Made by a program: the position numbers and the translations under genes. Source: Advenella kashmirensis WT001 (GTDB lineage Bacteria; Pseudomonadota; Gammaproteobacteria; Burkholderiales; Burkholderiaceae_B). From it: a stretch of DNA of 64,000 nucleotides. Below are positions 38,176 through 48,446 of the stretch, one piece after another. The DNA is taken from assembly GCF_000219915.2 (NCBI RefSeq), contig NC_017964.1, positions 2,914,001 to 2,978,000 on the forward strand, read 5' to 3'. The notes under the pieces are model-generated. The model was not told where the DNA came from. It ran no database searches and was given only the letters and a program-made list of their open reading frames with translations. Position 1 is the first letter of the stretch. Each line of letters begins with the position of its first letter.

Positions 38176-39090
38176 ATGGGCTCAATTGCAGAAGGAAAAG
38201 TAGTGATTGTCACCGGTGCCGGTGGTGGTATTGGCCGGGACATTGCAATCGCCTATGCCAAGGCCGGTGCAAAAGTGGTTGTCAATGATATCGGGGTGTC
38301 TTTGAGCGGCCAGGGTGGAACCGATGGCCCCGCGCATGCCGTGGTCGACGAAATCACCGCTGCCGGCGGCACTGCAGTGGCCAATACCGACAGTGTCGCC
38401 GGTTACGAGTCGGCCAGCCAGATTGTGCAGACCGCCATGGACCATTTCGGTCGTATTGATATCGTCGTCAACAACGCCGGAAACCTGCGCGACCGCCTGT
38501 TTCATAAAATGAACGAAGAGGAATGGCGTCAGGTCATTGATGTGCACCTGCATGGCACATTTTTTGTCAGTCGCGCTGCCGCGCCCTATTTCCGCGAACA
38601 AGAATCAGGCGCTTACGTGCACATGACCTCAACGTCCGGGCTGATCGGCAATTTCGGCCAGTCCAACTACTCCGCAGCCAAGCTGGGCATCGCCGCCCTA
38701 TCCAAGTCTATTGCACTTGACATGGCCCGGTATAACGTCAGGTCCAATTGCATTGCGCCGTTTGCCTGGAGCCGCATGACCAGCTCCATTCCGGCCGAAA
38801 CGCCCGAAGAAAAAGCGCGGGTGCAGAAACTGCAGAAAATGGAAACGCATAAAATCGCACCGATGGCGGTCTATCTGGGCAGCGATGCCGCAGCGGAAGT
38901 GACAGGCCAGATTTTCGGGGTACGAGCCAATGAAATTCTCCTCTTTAGCCAGCCCCGTCCAGTGCGGTCCGTGCACATGTCTGAAGGCTGGACGCCCGAG
39001 CTGATCGCCCAGATCGCCATTCCGGCCATGCAGGGCCAGTTCCATAAACTGGAACGCTCTCCCGACGTGATCAACTGGGATCCCATCTGA
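38176..39090 (+). CDS. Short-chain dehydrogenase, multifunctional enzyme type 2-like 3-hydroxyacyl-CoA dehydrogenase
   Basis: NAD(P)-dependent dehydrogenase of 304 residues. GAGGAGA precedes the ATG at 38176. Cofactor motif VTGAGGGIGRDIAIAYAK, NNAG, catalytic Ser in TSTSG and YSAAK are intact. An insertion after the cofactor motif (NDIGVSLSGQGGTDGPAH) and the C-terminal segment after GRVxG are typical of the hydroxyacyl-CoA dehydrogenase part of peroxisomal MFE-2. The next gene is a MaoC-type hydratase, the other half of that reaction pair, 17 bases downstream. Together they would hydrate a 2-enoyl-CoA and oxidise the resulting D-3-hydroxyacyl-CoA. Confidence 0.9.
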   Translation: MGSIAEGKVVIVTGAGGGIGRDIAIAYAKAGAKVVVNDIGVSLSGQGGTDGPAHAVVDEITAAGGTAVANTDSVAGYESASQIVQTAMDHFGRIDIVVNNAGNLRDRLFHKMNEEEWRQVIDVHLHGTFFVSRAAAPYFREQESGAYVHMTSTSGLIGNFGQSNYSAAKLGIAALSKSIALDMARYNVRSNCIAPFAWSRMTSSIPAETPEEKARVQKLQKMETHKIAPMAVYLGSDAAAEVTGQIFGVRANEILLFSQPRPVRSVHMSEGWTPELIAQIAIPAMQGQFHKLERSPDVINWDPI

Positions 39091-39107
39091 TTACAAGGAG
39101 CAGCCGC

Positions 39108-39974
39108 ATGCCACTGGACTACGAACGGATCAAGAACTGGCGTTTTGCCGACACTCGCCACAGCTATACGCAACGCGACAGCATACTGTATGCGCTGGGT
39201 ATCGGCCTGGCGCGCGACCCCCTGGACCCATCACAACTGCAATTTGTATATGAAAAGCAGCTGCAGGCGTTTCCCACAATGAGCAGCATTCTGTGCTATC
39301 CGGGCTTCTGGATGCAAGACCCGGCAACTGGTATCAACTGGGTCAAACTGGTACATGGTGAGCAACGCAGCATCTGGCACAAGCCACTGGCCGCCGAAGG
39401 CGTACTGACCGGCAAGACACATATTTCGCATGTGATCGACAAGGGCGCCGACAAGGGCGCACTGGTCATTGCCGAACGCAATATGTACGATGCAGACAAT
39501 GCGCTGGTGGCCACCATCCAGCAGACCACGTTTTGCCGTGCTGACGGTGGCTTCGGACAGGGTGATGCCCCTGTGGCTGCCCTGCCAAAGGTACCTGACC
39601 GTGCGCCGGATTATCGACGCAAGATTGCCGTGGCGCCCAATGCTGCCATTCTTTACCGATTGAACGCCGATCCGAACCCGCTGCATATTGACCCGCAGAC
39701 AGCTGCTGCGGCTGGATTCGAACGGCCGATTCTGCACGGACTGTGTACCTACGGACATGCCGCAAGAGCGGTTGTTCAGGACTGCTGCGACAACGACCCG
39801 GCTTTGCTATACCGTTTCGATGCCCGTTTTTCGGCACCAGTATATCCGGGGGAAACACTGGTGTGCGACATCTGGCGCGAAGGCGCGGACCAGATTCATT
39901 TTCAGGCCAGCGTCCAGGAACGCGATGTCATTGTGCTCAGTAACGGCTTTGCCGCTCTGCGCGGCACGCAGTAA
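39108..39974 (+). CDS. MaoC-like 2-enoyl-CoA hydratase (hydratase 2 type)
   Basis: Hot-dog fold hydratase of 288 residues with two domains. The hydratase 2 motif is YRLNADPNPLHIDPQTA, carrying the catalytic Asp and His, followed by GFERPILHGLCTYGHAAR. The N-terminal half (ILYALGIGLARDPLD) is the non-catalytic repeat of the MFE-2 hydratase 2. Ribosome site AAGGAG precedes the ATG. Operon partner of the SDR gene, under the divergent LysR regulator. Substrate chain not determinable. Confidence 0.92.
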   Translation: MPLDYERIKNWRFADTRHSYTQRDSILYALGIGLARDPLDPSQLQFVYEKQLQAFPTMSSILCYPGFWMQDPATGINWVKLVHGEQRSIWHKPLAAEGVLTGKTHISHVIDKGADKGALVIAERNMYDADNALVATIQQTTFCRADGGFGQGDAPVAALPKVPDRAPDYRRKIAVAPNAAILYRLNADPNPLHIDPQTAAAAGFERPILHGLCTYGHAARAVVQDCCDNDPALLYRFDARFSAPVYPGETLVCDIWREGADQIHFQASVQERDVIVLSNGFAALRGTQ

Positions 39975-40064
39975 CCGGAGAATGACGCTGGCTTGATCAC
40001 GCTGGCAACACTCAGCATCCTCTTGCATCACAGCCAATCACAGCAATTTGGCAGACAGCGAAAT

Positions 40065-40096
40065 GAGAAAATGCCGGGCAATGCCGGCATTTTCTC
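40065..40096. terminator. 13-bp stem terminator between convergent maoC and uppP
   Basis: GAGAAAATGCCGG (40065-40077) pairs perfectly with CCGGCATTTTCTC (40084-40096) around a 6-base loop. The A- and T-rich stem bases let it act in both directions for the two convergent genes. Confidence 0.8.
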
Positions 40097-40119
40097 AATT
40101 TCTTCGCGTGCAATAAAAA

Positions 40120-40972
40120 CTAGGCGACCTGGTTCCAGGCCCATAGTGCAACAACAATACCAAAGACGATACGATACCAGCCGAAAGGACGATAGGACGC
40201 ACTGGACAGAAAGCGCATCAGGCGCGCACCACAACCAGTGCACTAATATAGGCGGCAACAAAGCCGAGCAGGACCGCAAGCAGATTACTCTGGCTCAACT
40301 GGCCACCGTGCTTGTACAAGCTCAATACCGTGGCGGCGATCATGGTTGGCATGGCCAGGAAAAAAGAAAACTCGGTCGCCGTCTTGCGGTGAATGCCGGC
40401 CATCATGCCGGAAATAATCGTTGCACCTGAGCGCGATGTACCCGGAATCATGGCCAGGCATTGAGCAAACCCCACCACCAGCGCCTGTTTCCAGGTGATA
40501 TCTTCCAGGCTTCTTGTCTGATGGGCCAGCTCATGTTCCTGCAGTGTGGTGTGCTTGGCCATTGTGGGGCGTCGTTCCACCCACAACATAATGATGCCGC
40601 CCACCACAAGCGTAAAGGCGTAAACCATGAACTTGCCATCAAGCAGTTGACTAATGTGTTTGATCAGCAGCAGGCCGATAATGGCCGCCGGCAAAAAGGC
40701 AATGATCAGATTCATGGTAAATCGCTGCTCGGTCCGGTTACCGGTGAACGTGCCCACGATAATCTCACGCAGCGCTGCCGGTACAACCACATCACCGCCA
40801 GAATGGATCCGAGCTGGATCACGATTTCATACACCTTGAATTGCCCGGAGTCAAAGCCGATCCAGTCGCCCAGAATCAGCAAATGGGCAGTGCTGGAAAT
40901 CGGCAGAAATTCGGTTATCCCTTCGACAATACCCAGAAAAACGGCTTTAAACAGGTACCACACTTGATCCAT
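40120..40972 (-). CDS. uppP: Undecaprenyl-diphosphatase, two frame breaks
   Basis: Inner-membrane phosphatase (BacA/UppP) recycling undecaprenyl diphosphate for cell-wall synthesis. Start at 40972. [15 protein letters not shown] is the first conserved motif and [10 protein letters not shown] the second. Breaks lie at about 40772-40774 (repair gives [15 protein letters not shown]) and GG 40221-40222 (repair gives [12 protein letters not shown] and a last helix). Repaired length about 284 residues, the family norm. It follows suhB on the same strand, 28 bases apart. Confidence 0.92.
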
Positions 40973-41000
40973 AATGACGGGCTCCGAACCGGACAACAAT

Positions 41001-41794
41001 TTACTGCTTCAGCGAAATCAGCATTTGAGTGAAGATTTTGGGACTGGCGGCCAGCACATTGCCGGTTTGTTGCCAGGTTTGTTCCCCTTCGAAATCGGCA
41101 ATAAGGCCGCCTGCTTCCAGAATCAGCAGGCTGCCTGCGGCCAGGTCCCAGGGCTTGAGGTGAACCCCGCAATAGCCGTCGAAACGACCGGCGGCAACAT
41201 AGGCCAGCTCCAGTACGGTCGCGCCAAGCGACGAAAGCCGGAACAGTCGTCGACCAGCCCGTAGTAGCGCTCGGCGCCGGTACGGTTAGAGCCGGAAACA
41301 GAAGGAAATCGGCCAGCGATCAGAGCGTCGGAAAAGCGGGTCCGGCTGCCGACGCGCACGCGGCGGTCATTCAGAAAGGCGCCACCACCACGAGTGGCAG
41401 TAAACATTTCATTGCGGGCTGGGTCGTAGACCACGGCCTGCGTGACGACCCCCTTGTGCAACAGGGCGATGGACACGGCGTAATTGGGAAACCCATGTAC
41501 GAAATTGGTGGTGCCATCCAGCGGATCAATCACCCACTGATATTCCGGCACTTCGTTTTCCTTGTCCTTGGCCCCCGGAATATGACCGGATTCCTCGCCC
41601 AGAAAAGCGTGGTCCGGATAAGCGTCGCGTAACACCTCGATCACTGCCTGTTCTGCGTTCCGATCAATTTCGGTAACATAATCGTTGGGGCCTTTGCGTG
41701 CAATCTGGACTTTATCCAGATCGAGACTGCCACGATTGATAATGGCGCCGGCACGGCGGGCAGCACGTACGGCGATGGTGAGCATGGGGTGCAT
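41001..41794 (-). CDS. suhB: Inositol-1-monophosphatase family protein, one frameshift
   Basis: Magnesium-dependent phosphatase; in E. coli SuhB also assists ribosomal RNA transcription. Start at 41794 ([13 protein letters not shown]). Metal motifs: [25 protein letters not shown], and [10 protein letters not shown] near the C terminus. The frame breaks at CC 41224-41225 (one more G on the coding strand restores [17 protein letters not shown]). Repaired length about 264 residues, normal. Divergent from trmJ, a conserved arrangement in Burkholderiales. Confidence 0.93.
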
Positions 41795-41905
41795 AGCTTT
41801 CCAGACTTCGGTTGAGTAGTAAAATACGCATTTTAATGGACAATAAAGCAGACTTCTGCAATTCCCATCATTTCTGTCCATATTCATGCCGTTCGAAGGA
41901 ATTTT

Positions 41906-42766
41906 ATGTCACCGTTACATAACCGGGTCCGCTTTATCATGGTCTCACCAACCCACCCTGGCAATGTGGGTTCTGCCGCAAGAGCAATCAAAAACATGGG
42001 ATTTGGCGATCTGGTTCTGGTCAATCCGAAAGATAGCGGTATCCTGGCCCATGAGGAGGCCCTGGCGCTGGCCAGCGGGGCTACCGATATCCTGGAGAAG
42101 GCGCATATCGCGCCCGACCTGGATACGGCACTAACCGGCATTACCCTGGCCTTTGCCCTGACGGCCCGCACCCGCGACATGGGCCCGCCGTCGCTGGACA
42201 TCCGCCAGACAGCCCAGCTATCGCGAACGCATCTGAATAATCATGCCGATACATGTATTGCAATTGTGTTGGGAACCGAAAGAACGGGGTTGGACAATGA
42301 CGATATCAGCCGCTGCCATCGCATCTGCCATATTCCCGCCAATCCGCAGTACAGTTCCCTGAACGTTTCACAAGCCCTGCTGCTGGCTGCGTGGGAACTG
42401 AACTACGCCATGCAGGCACCGCCGGCAGCCCGGCATACCAGCGCCCTCCCCCCTGCCCAGTCCAGCAATTTGCTTCCCACCGCGACACTGCCGTCAACGG
42501 ATCATTCTGATCTGTTGCTGTCGACCCCCGCCCATGGCTACACAGACAGTTCCTCCCGCGACTATGCCCCCGCAGAAAAGGTGGAAGCGTTCATCAATCA
42601 CTGGGAAAGCGCACTGATCGGCATCGATTTTCTCAATCCCAATCATCCGAAAAAGCTGATGCCACGCATGCGCTATATGTTTACGCGCATCCACATGACC
42701 CAGGAAGAAGTGGATATGATGCGCGGGGTATGCACCAACATTCTGAAAACGGTCTACCGGCCGTAA
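41906..42766 (+). CDS. trmJ: tRNA (cytidine/uridine-2'-O-)-methyltransferase TrmJ
   Basis: SPOUT-family methyltransferase modifying position 32 of several tRNAs, 286 residues. Motif 1 [17 protein letters not shown], motif 2 [13 protein letters not shown] and motif 3 [17 protein letters not shown] form the knotted SAM site. Residues about 171-222 are a low-complexity Pro/Ser/Ala/Thr-rich linker before the C-terminal helices, longer than in E. coli TrmJ. Divergent from suhB. Confidence 0.93.
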   Translation: MSPLHNRVRFIMVSPTHPGNVGSAARAIKNMGFGDLVLVNPKDSGILAHEEALALASGATDILEKAHIAPDLDTALTGITLAFALTARTRDMGPPSLDIRQTAQLSRTHLNNHADTCIAIVLGTERTGLDNDDISRCHRICHIPANPQYSSLNVSQALLLAAWELNYAMQAPPAARHTSALPPAQSSNLLPTATLPSTDHSDLLLSTPAHGYTDSSSRDYAPAEKVEAFINHWESALIGIDFLNPNHPKKLMPRMRYMFTRIHMTQEEVDMMRGVCTNILKTVYRP

Positions 42767-42996
42767 GCGAACTGTTGCAGTCGGACTGGGCCAGTACCTG
42801 AAGGTTGAGGCAGACCGGCCATGGCACCGGCAGTCCCTGTTTCGCAATACCGGCGCACCTGCTGCGCCAATCCGCTGTTTTTAACAGACGCGAACGCGGC
42901 GGTGACCACCTGGTTGGCTGACGTATTACGCCAGGCCTCGCTGGCATGCTCCGCCTGGCATCTGCCGGTACGACAACGTCAGATGCTCAGGCGTGG
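42767..42996. other. Gap between trmJ and mscS, nothing confident
   Basis: About 230 bases. A 64-codon plus-strand frame at 42821-43015 shows no family and no ribosome site. It may be remnant coding DNA or spacer. Confidence 0.3.
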
Positions 42997-43836
42997 TTAT
43001 TTGGCGCCATTCTGATTGTTGGAGTCTACGGCCTGTACTGCTACTCGTAATGGGCTTGGGCTTTCAAACCCTTCTTCTTTCAGACGCATCGGGACCTCAC
43101 GATTCAGATCGTTCTGCAGGTTGAAGAAATTGTCGGCACTGGCCCAGACACGCAATGTGAGGGTGATGATGCCGTCCTTGCGATCGCCCACGAAGACCGA
43201 CGGCGCAGGCATTTTCATCGCGCCGGGCTGTTCGTCGATCAGTTTGAGCAGCACGTCGATCGCCCGATTGACGTCATCGCCATAACAAATATAAGCAGGT
43301 ATGTCCATACGACGGTTGTGGTTACGACTCAAATTGATGATCGTGCCATTCCAGACCGTACTATTGGGAATCGTTACCTGCACACCATCGGCCTGCACAA
43401 TCCGCGTCAGAAACAGCCCCACTTCGTCTACGGTACCGGAAATGCCTGCCGCCACCGTCACGCTTTCCCCCACACGCAGAGGCCGCAAGCCCAGCAGCAT
43501 GATGCCGGCCGCAATATTTTGCAGTGTGCCCTGCAAAGCCAGGCCGATAGCCAGGCCGGCGGCACCCAGCACCGCAATCAGGCTGGCTGTTTGCACACCG
43601 AATTGCGACAGTACGGCGATAATCGTAAAGATCCGTACACTCCAAATCACGACCGTGCGGAACATGGGTATGATCGTCGGATCGATTTTTTCCGACCTGG
43701 CACTCAGGCGCTGTACCATATTGCCCAGCCACCTGGAGACGGTCCAGCCAATGCCCAGAATAACGAAAGCGACCACCAGATCAACGGCAAAGCGCTGTAA
43801 AAAGGGCCAGAAACTTTCGATTTGTTGAATATCCAT
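42997..43836 (-). CDS. mscS: Small-conductance mechanosensitive channel
   Basis: Inner-membrane MscS-type channel of 279 residues. Three N-terminal helices; the pore-lining third helix is seen as SLIAVLGAAGLAIGLALQGTLQ, given here only in part (AAGLAIGLALQGTLQNIAAG), followed by GIMLLGLRPLRVGESV and the cytoplasmic vestibule (IPNSTVWNGTIINLSRN). I start at 43836 (MDIQQIESFWP) with AGAGAGTG upstream. Releases osmolytes on hypo-osmotic shock. Confidence 0.92.
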   Translation of the reverse strand: MDIQQIESFWPFLQRFAVDLVVAFVILGIGWTVSRWLGNMVQRLSARSEKIDPTIIPMFRTVVIWSVRIFTIIAVLSQFGVQTASLIAVLGAAGLAIGLALQGTLQNIAAGIMLLGLRPLRVGESVTVAAGISGTVDEVGLFLTRIVQADGVQVTIPNSTVWNGTIINLSRNHNRRMDIPAYICYGDDVNRAIDVLLKLIDEQPGAMKMPAPSVFVGDRKDGIITLTLRVWASADNFFNLQNDLNREVPMRLKEEGFESPSPLRVAVQAVDSNNQNGAK

Positions 43837-44089
43837 ATAAATCACTCTCTTGCATGTTTTTTCAAAAAACACCTGACCCGCCTGCGGCACTGCTGGCGGA
43901 CAGGCCCACGCCAATTGCGGGCATTCGCTATGTCAGGATTTTAACGTGTCATAATGACAGAATATACTTCAGGACAGCAAAGCGACACCAGTTTCCGGCA
44001 CCATATTACAGGACAGCAAAGCTTGCGTATGGGATCAGATTGCAATATGGCCCGCTTTGGTCAATGACCATAACAATCAGCGCTTATCC

Positions 44090-45583
44090 ATGAACACACA
44101 GCAAAGTACGCCTTCTACCTTTCATTCACCACAAAGAATCGGTTTTTCCAGTTTTCGTGACCCGGTCCTGGCTTTTGAAGAACTGCTGCGCATTTACGAG
44201 CGCAATACACTTTTCATCCGCGAGTCCTTTTACCGCTACATCAGCGGCGAAAACAGGTCTGATCAGCGCACGCGCGCCTGCTATCCTGCTATCCGCCTGC
44301 ATGTACCCGACCATCAGGAAGTCGATTCACGTCTGTCATACGGGCATACCACCGAACCCGGCCTTTATCAAACGACCATCACCCAGCCCCAGCAGTTCAA
44401 AAGCTATTTACTTGAGCAAATCGGGCTGATCATGAAAAACCACCAGTTACCTGTGGAAATCGGCGAATCCGATATCCCCATCCCCTTGCATTTCGCCTTT
44501 ACCGGCGGCCAGTATGTTGAAGGCGTCTATGCCGACACGATCGGCTCTTCCCTGCGCAATTTCTTCGATGTCCCGGATCTGGCCGTCATGGACGATGCCA
44601 TTGTCAACGGAACCCTGCGGGAAGAACCCGGCCAGCCAGGACCACTGGCTCCTTTTACCGCGCCACGCATTGACTATTCATTGCACCGTTTGCAGCACTA
44701 CACAGCCACCGCGCCTGAACATTTCCAGAATTTTGTCCTGTTTACCAATTACCAGTTTTATGTCGACGAGTTTATTGAGCGGGCCGCCCAATTGATTGAA
44801 GACGACGCCTCGGGCTATACAGCCCTGGTCGAGCCGGGCAACCACATAACGCGCAAGGGGCGACCGGATCCGTCCCAGAGATTGCAACGATTGCCGCAAA
44901 TGCCGGCCTATCACCTGAAGCGAGAGGATGGCAACGGCATCACACTTGTCAATATTGGCGTGGGGCCGTCCAATGCCAAGACCATAACCGACCACATCGC
45001 CACATTGCGACCCTCGGCCTGGATCATGCTAGGCCATTGCGCCGGACTGCGTAACACGCAACGCCTGGGCGACTATGTGCTGGCGCACGGCTATGTGCGT
45101 GAAGATCACGTGCTGGATGCCGATCTGCCGCTATGGGTGCCGGTGCCGCCGCTGGCGGAAATCCAGGTTGCCCTGGAACATGCTGTTGAAGAAATATCCG
45201 GGCTGTCTGACTGGGAACTTAAACGGATCATGCGGACCGGCACCGTAGCCACCATCGATAACCGCAACTGGGAGTTGCGGGACCAGCATGAACCGGTACA
45301 ACGTTTCTCACAATCGCGGGCCATTGCACTTGACATGGAATCGGCAACCATCGCTGCCAATGGTTTTCGCTTTCGCGTACCGTACGGCACGCTGCTGTGT
45401 GTGTCGGACAAGCCCCTGCATGGCGAACTGAAGCTGCCCGGCATGGCCTCGGACTTCTATCGAAAGCAGGTCAGCCAGCATTTGCGTATCGGCATGCGGG
45501 CGCTGGAAAAATTGCGTGAGATGCCCCGCGAGCGGCTGCATTCGCGTAAACTGCGCAGCTTTATAGAAACCGCTTTTAAATAA
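44090..45583 (+). CDS. amn: AMP nucleosidase
   Basis: Hydrolyses AMP to adenine and ribose 5-phosphate, 497 residues. The N-terminal AMP nucleosidase domain (RACYPAIRLHVPDHQEV) is followed by the phosphorylase-like catalytic domain with VNIGVGPSNAKTITDHIA, MLGHCAGLRNTQRLGDYVLA and the late DMESATIAANGFRFRVPYGT purine-ribose site. Start at 44090; the upstream in-frame codons from 44057 are not conserved. Monocistronic, ending nine bases before the AEC transporter gene. Confidence 0.95.
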   Translation: MNTQQSTPSTFHSPQRIGFSSFRDPVLAFEELLRIYERNTLFIRESFYRYISGENRSDQRTRACYPAIRLHVPDHQEVDSRLSYGHTTEPGLYQTTITQPQQFKSYLLEQIGLIMKNHQLPVEIGESDIPIPLHFAFTGGQYVEGVYADTIGSSLRNFFDVPDLAVMDDAIVNGTLREEPGQPGPLAPFTAPRIDYSLHRLQHYTATAPEHFQNFVLFTNYQFYVDEFIERAAQLIEDDASGYTALVEPGNHITRKGRPDPSQRLQRLPQMPAYHLKREDGNGITLVNIGVGPSNAKTITDHIATLRPSAWIMLGHCAGLRNTQRLGDYVLAHGYVREDHVLDADLPLWVPVPPLAEIQVALEHAVEEISGLSDWELKRIMRTGTVATIDNRNWELRDQHEPVQRFSQSRAIALDMESATIAANGFRFRVPYGTLLCVSDKPLHGELKLPGMASDFYRKQVSQHLRIGMRALEKLREMPRERLHSRKLRSFIETAFK

Positions 45584-45591
45584 CACGTATT

Positions 45592-46520
45592 TTGAATTCC
45601 GTTATCAATGCCGCTTTTCCGGTTTTTGCGCTGATTCTGATCGGATACATCGCCGCTCGCCGGCGGATCCTGTCGGACCAGGCAAGCCAGCATCTCAATA
45701 GCTATGTGGTCTGGCTGGCGTTGCCGGCGCTGCTGTTTCACGCCATGGCCACGGTCAGCTGGGAAGAACTGAACCAGGTTCCTTTCATCCTGGCCAGTAC
45801 CGGCGGCATGCTGGCGACCTTTTTCATTTTCATGGTCTGGCAACGGCGTCGTTTCAGCCTGCCGGACAATAGTGTAGCCAGCCTGTCCGCCTCTTATAGC
45901 AATGCGGGCTATATGGGGCTGCCGCTGTGCATGCTGGCCTATGGCCAGGCCGGTATCATCCCGGTCGTCATTACCATGATACTGACCGCCTGCGTCCTGT
46001 TTGCCCTGTCCATTGTCTGCCTGGAAACCGGACTGAAAAACATGCTAGTGTATGGACCAGCCTGGGTCATACCGGTGTGGCATTGGCAAAAAATCCGCTA
46101 ATTGTCTCGCCCGTGGCAGGCATGGCCCTATCTGGCCTGGGCATTACATTGCCGGCGCCGCTGGCCGAACTGGCACGTCTGCTGGGCAGTTCGGCCAGCC
46201 CGTGCGCCTTGGTTACCATTGGCCTGTTCCTGGCGCAAACGCGCAGTATCCGCCCTCACCCGGCACTGGGCGCGGTTCTTTTCATGAAAATGCTGTTTCT
46301 GCCGGCTGCCACGGCATTCCTGGCTTTTATCGTTTTTGACATGCCACCGGTACAACGCGAAGCGGCCGTACTGCTGGCCGCCCTGCCCATCGGCACCGGC
46401 CCCTTCATGCTGGCCACCATGTATCAGCGTGATACGCATCTGGTCTCGCAATCCATCTTTATTTCAACTGTGCTATCGGTCATCAGTGTCTCTGTGCTGC
46501 TTGCCTGGTTTCAGGGATAG
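45592..46520 (+). CDS. AEC (auxin efflux carrier) family transporter, one frameshift
   Basis: Inner-membrane permease of about 309 residues and ten helices. The start seems to be TTG at 45592 (MNSVINAAFPVFALILIGYI). ARRRILSDQASQHLNSYVVW and SYSNAGYMGLPLCM are typical AEC blocks; LIVSPVAGMALSGLGI and ALPIGTGPFMLATMY follow. The frame breaks at about 46054; one more base gives TSLGHTGVALAKNPLIV. Bacterial members export or import small organic acids such as malate; substrate unknown. Confidence 0.87.
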
Positions 46521-46674
46521 CCCCCGGGCAGCCGAATCACCGTCCACACCCTGCACGCATGCGCTGTAGCTGCCTGCGAGGTAATATATTGTTTTGCACT
46601 GACCGGATGGCAAAGCGATTGTTGCTGCCCGCGCGTGCAGCGCATGCATCACTGCCCTTTTTGCGGAGCATTAC

Positions 46675-47630
46675 ATGAAACCTTCAATTGTCATACTGGA
46701 TGACTGGGAACACGGGCTTGCCCGCCTCGTAGACTGGTCCGATATACAAAACCGCAGCCATCTGACAATTCATCACGACCGCTTGCGCGATGAGCAGTTG
46801 CTGGCGGCTGTGGCCCAGGCGCAATGCGTTGTGCTGATGCGCGACCGCACGCCCTTTCCCAAATCGCTGATCACGCAACTGCCCGATCTGCAACGCATTA
46901 TTTTTACCGGTACCCGCAACAATACGCTTGATCAGCAGGCAGCCGAAGCAGCCGGCATCAAGGTCACCGCAACCGAATTCGGGCCGTCCAAAGCCAGCAC
47001 CTGCGAGCTGGCCTGGTCGCTGATTCTGGCATCCGCCAAGAAACTGCCGGACCTGCTTGTCAGCCCGCAACAACCGCAGTGGCGTACGCCCGCGATCTGC
47101 CAGCATCTTCCCGAAGTGCTGGAGGGCAAGCGTTTAGGTCTGATCGGTCTTGGACACATCGGCAAGCGCATGGCTGCCGTTGGCCGCGCCTTCGGCATGC
47201 AGGTGCAGGCCTGGAGTCCAAACATGACACCAGAACGGGCTAGTGAAGAGGACGCAAGCAGCGTATCACTGGAAACCCTGCTGTCCACTTCCGATGTGGT
47301 GTCGCTGCATATTGTCGTCTCGGATGCCACGCGCAAGCTGCTCAACAGCGACACACTAGCGCTGATGCAACCAGGCAGCCTGCTGGTCAATACCTCGCGA
47401 TCCAGCCTGATTGACACGCCGGCCCTGATCAAGGCACTGCAACAGGCCGCCCGGGATTTGCCGCACTGGATGTCTTTGATGATGAACCAGGCATCAGCCC
47501 CGAGTTGGTAGCGCTGCCCAATATCTTGCTCACACCGCATATGGGCTTTGTCAGTGAACAGGTGTACCGCAAATTTTCAACCAATGTGCAACAACAATTG
47601 ATCCAGTGGCTGGACGAAACAGCATTATGA
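46675..47630 (+). CDS. D-2-hydroxyacid dehydrogenase family protein, one frameshift
   Basis: NAD(P)-dependent D-isomer-specific dehydrogenase, about 318 residues after repair. Nucleotide motif LGLIGLGHIGKRMAAVGRAF, catalytic Arg in LLVNTSRSSLID, Glu in DVFDDEPGIS and His in TPHMGF. The frame breaks at GG 47445-47446; one more base gives LQQGRPGFAALDVFDDEP. Its stop overlaps the next gene's ATG by three bases. Relatives include phosphoglycerate and glycerate dehydrogenases; the long substrate domain opening (SIVILDDWEHGLARLVDW) is typical of a poorly studied branch. Confidence 0.9.
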
Positions 47631-48256
47631 CAAATAGCATATTGCCTCATAGCGCGCTTATTCTGGTCGATATCCAGCCGGACTTCATGCCCGGTGGCCC
47701 GCTCGCATGTGAACAGGCAGATGCCATTGTGAGGCCTGTACAGGCCTTACTGGCGCAGGACTGTTTTGCCCATTATGTCGCCACCCAAGACTGGCATCCA
47801 AGTGGCCATATTTCCTTTGCATCCTCGCACACCGGCCGTAAACCCTTTGACAGTATTGAGCTTTACGGCCATCCTCAGGTGCTATGGCCTGATCACTGCG
47901 TACAGGGAACAAACGGTGCGGCCTTGCATAGTGCCATCGACTGGAACAGGATGAATGTCATATTACGCAAAGGCGCCGATCCCGCTGTGGACTCGTACAG
48001 CGCGTTTTGCGAAAACCACAACCCTGCAGGCGAACGTCCATTGACCGGTCTTGCCGGCTGGCTGAAGGATCGCCAGGTGCGGAATGTATATATTGGCGGC
48101 CTGGCAAGAGATGTGTGCGTATTATGGTCCGCGCAGGACGCACAGGCGGCTGGTTTCAATACATTTGTCATTTGGGACGCGACCGCCCCGGTTACCGCCC
48201 AAACCGATGCAGATACGCGCAAGACCCTGCTGGCACAGGGCATCCGCATCGTGTAA
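47627..48256 (+). CDS. pncA: Nicotinamidase
   Basis: Hydrolyses nicotinamide to nicotinate in NAD salvage, 209 residues. Catalytic Asp in LVDIQPDFMPGG, metal site in QDWHPSGHISF, WPDHCVQGTNGA, catalytic Lys in ILRKGADP, and the nucleophilic Cys in GGLARDVCVLW. Coupled by an ATGA overlap to the dehydrogenase gene. Confidence 0.94.
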   Translation: MTNSILPHSALILVDIQPDFMPGGPLACEQADAIVRPVQALLAQDCFAHYVATQDWHPSGHISFASSHTGRKPFDSIELYGHPQVLWPDHCVQGTNGAALHSAIDWNRMNVILRKGADPAVDSYSAFCENHNPAGERPLTGLAGWLKDRQVRNVYIGGLARDVCVLWSAQDAQAAGFNTFVIWDATAPVTAQTDADTRKTLLAQGIRIV

Positions 48257-48446
48257 AGCGACAACCTGGCCGGTACCCCTTAAAATCTGCGGCGAACGGA
48301 TTCGCTCGTATCGCGTCGCTTCTATCATGAATGAAGTGGCTATATAGGTGGCTATCGGCCCGGTGCCGCCTTTTTGCTCCCACATCACAACAGCAATGGC
48401 AGCAGCACCATGGGTATCAGGGCAGGTTGCCGTGCCTTGCTTGCAA
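48257..48446. other. Intergenic spacer between convergent pncA and ehuA
   Basis: 190 bases with no gene that I can support and no obvious terminator hairpin. Confidence 0.35.

Noticed and set aside
42821..43015. 64-codon plus-strand frame after trmJ
   Set aside because: No start signal and overlaps the end of mscS; could be remnant DNA but cannot be supported.
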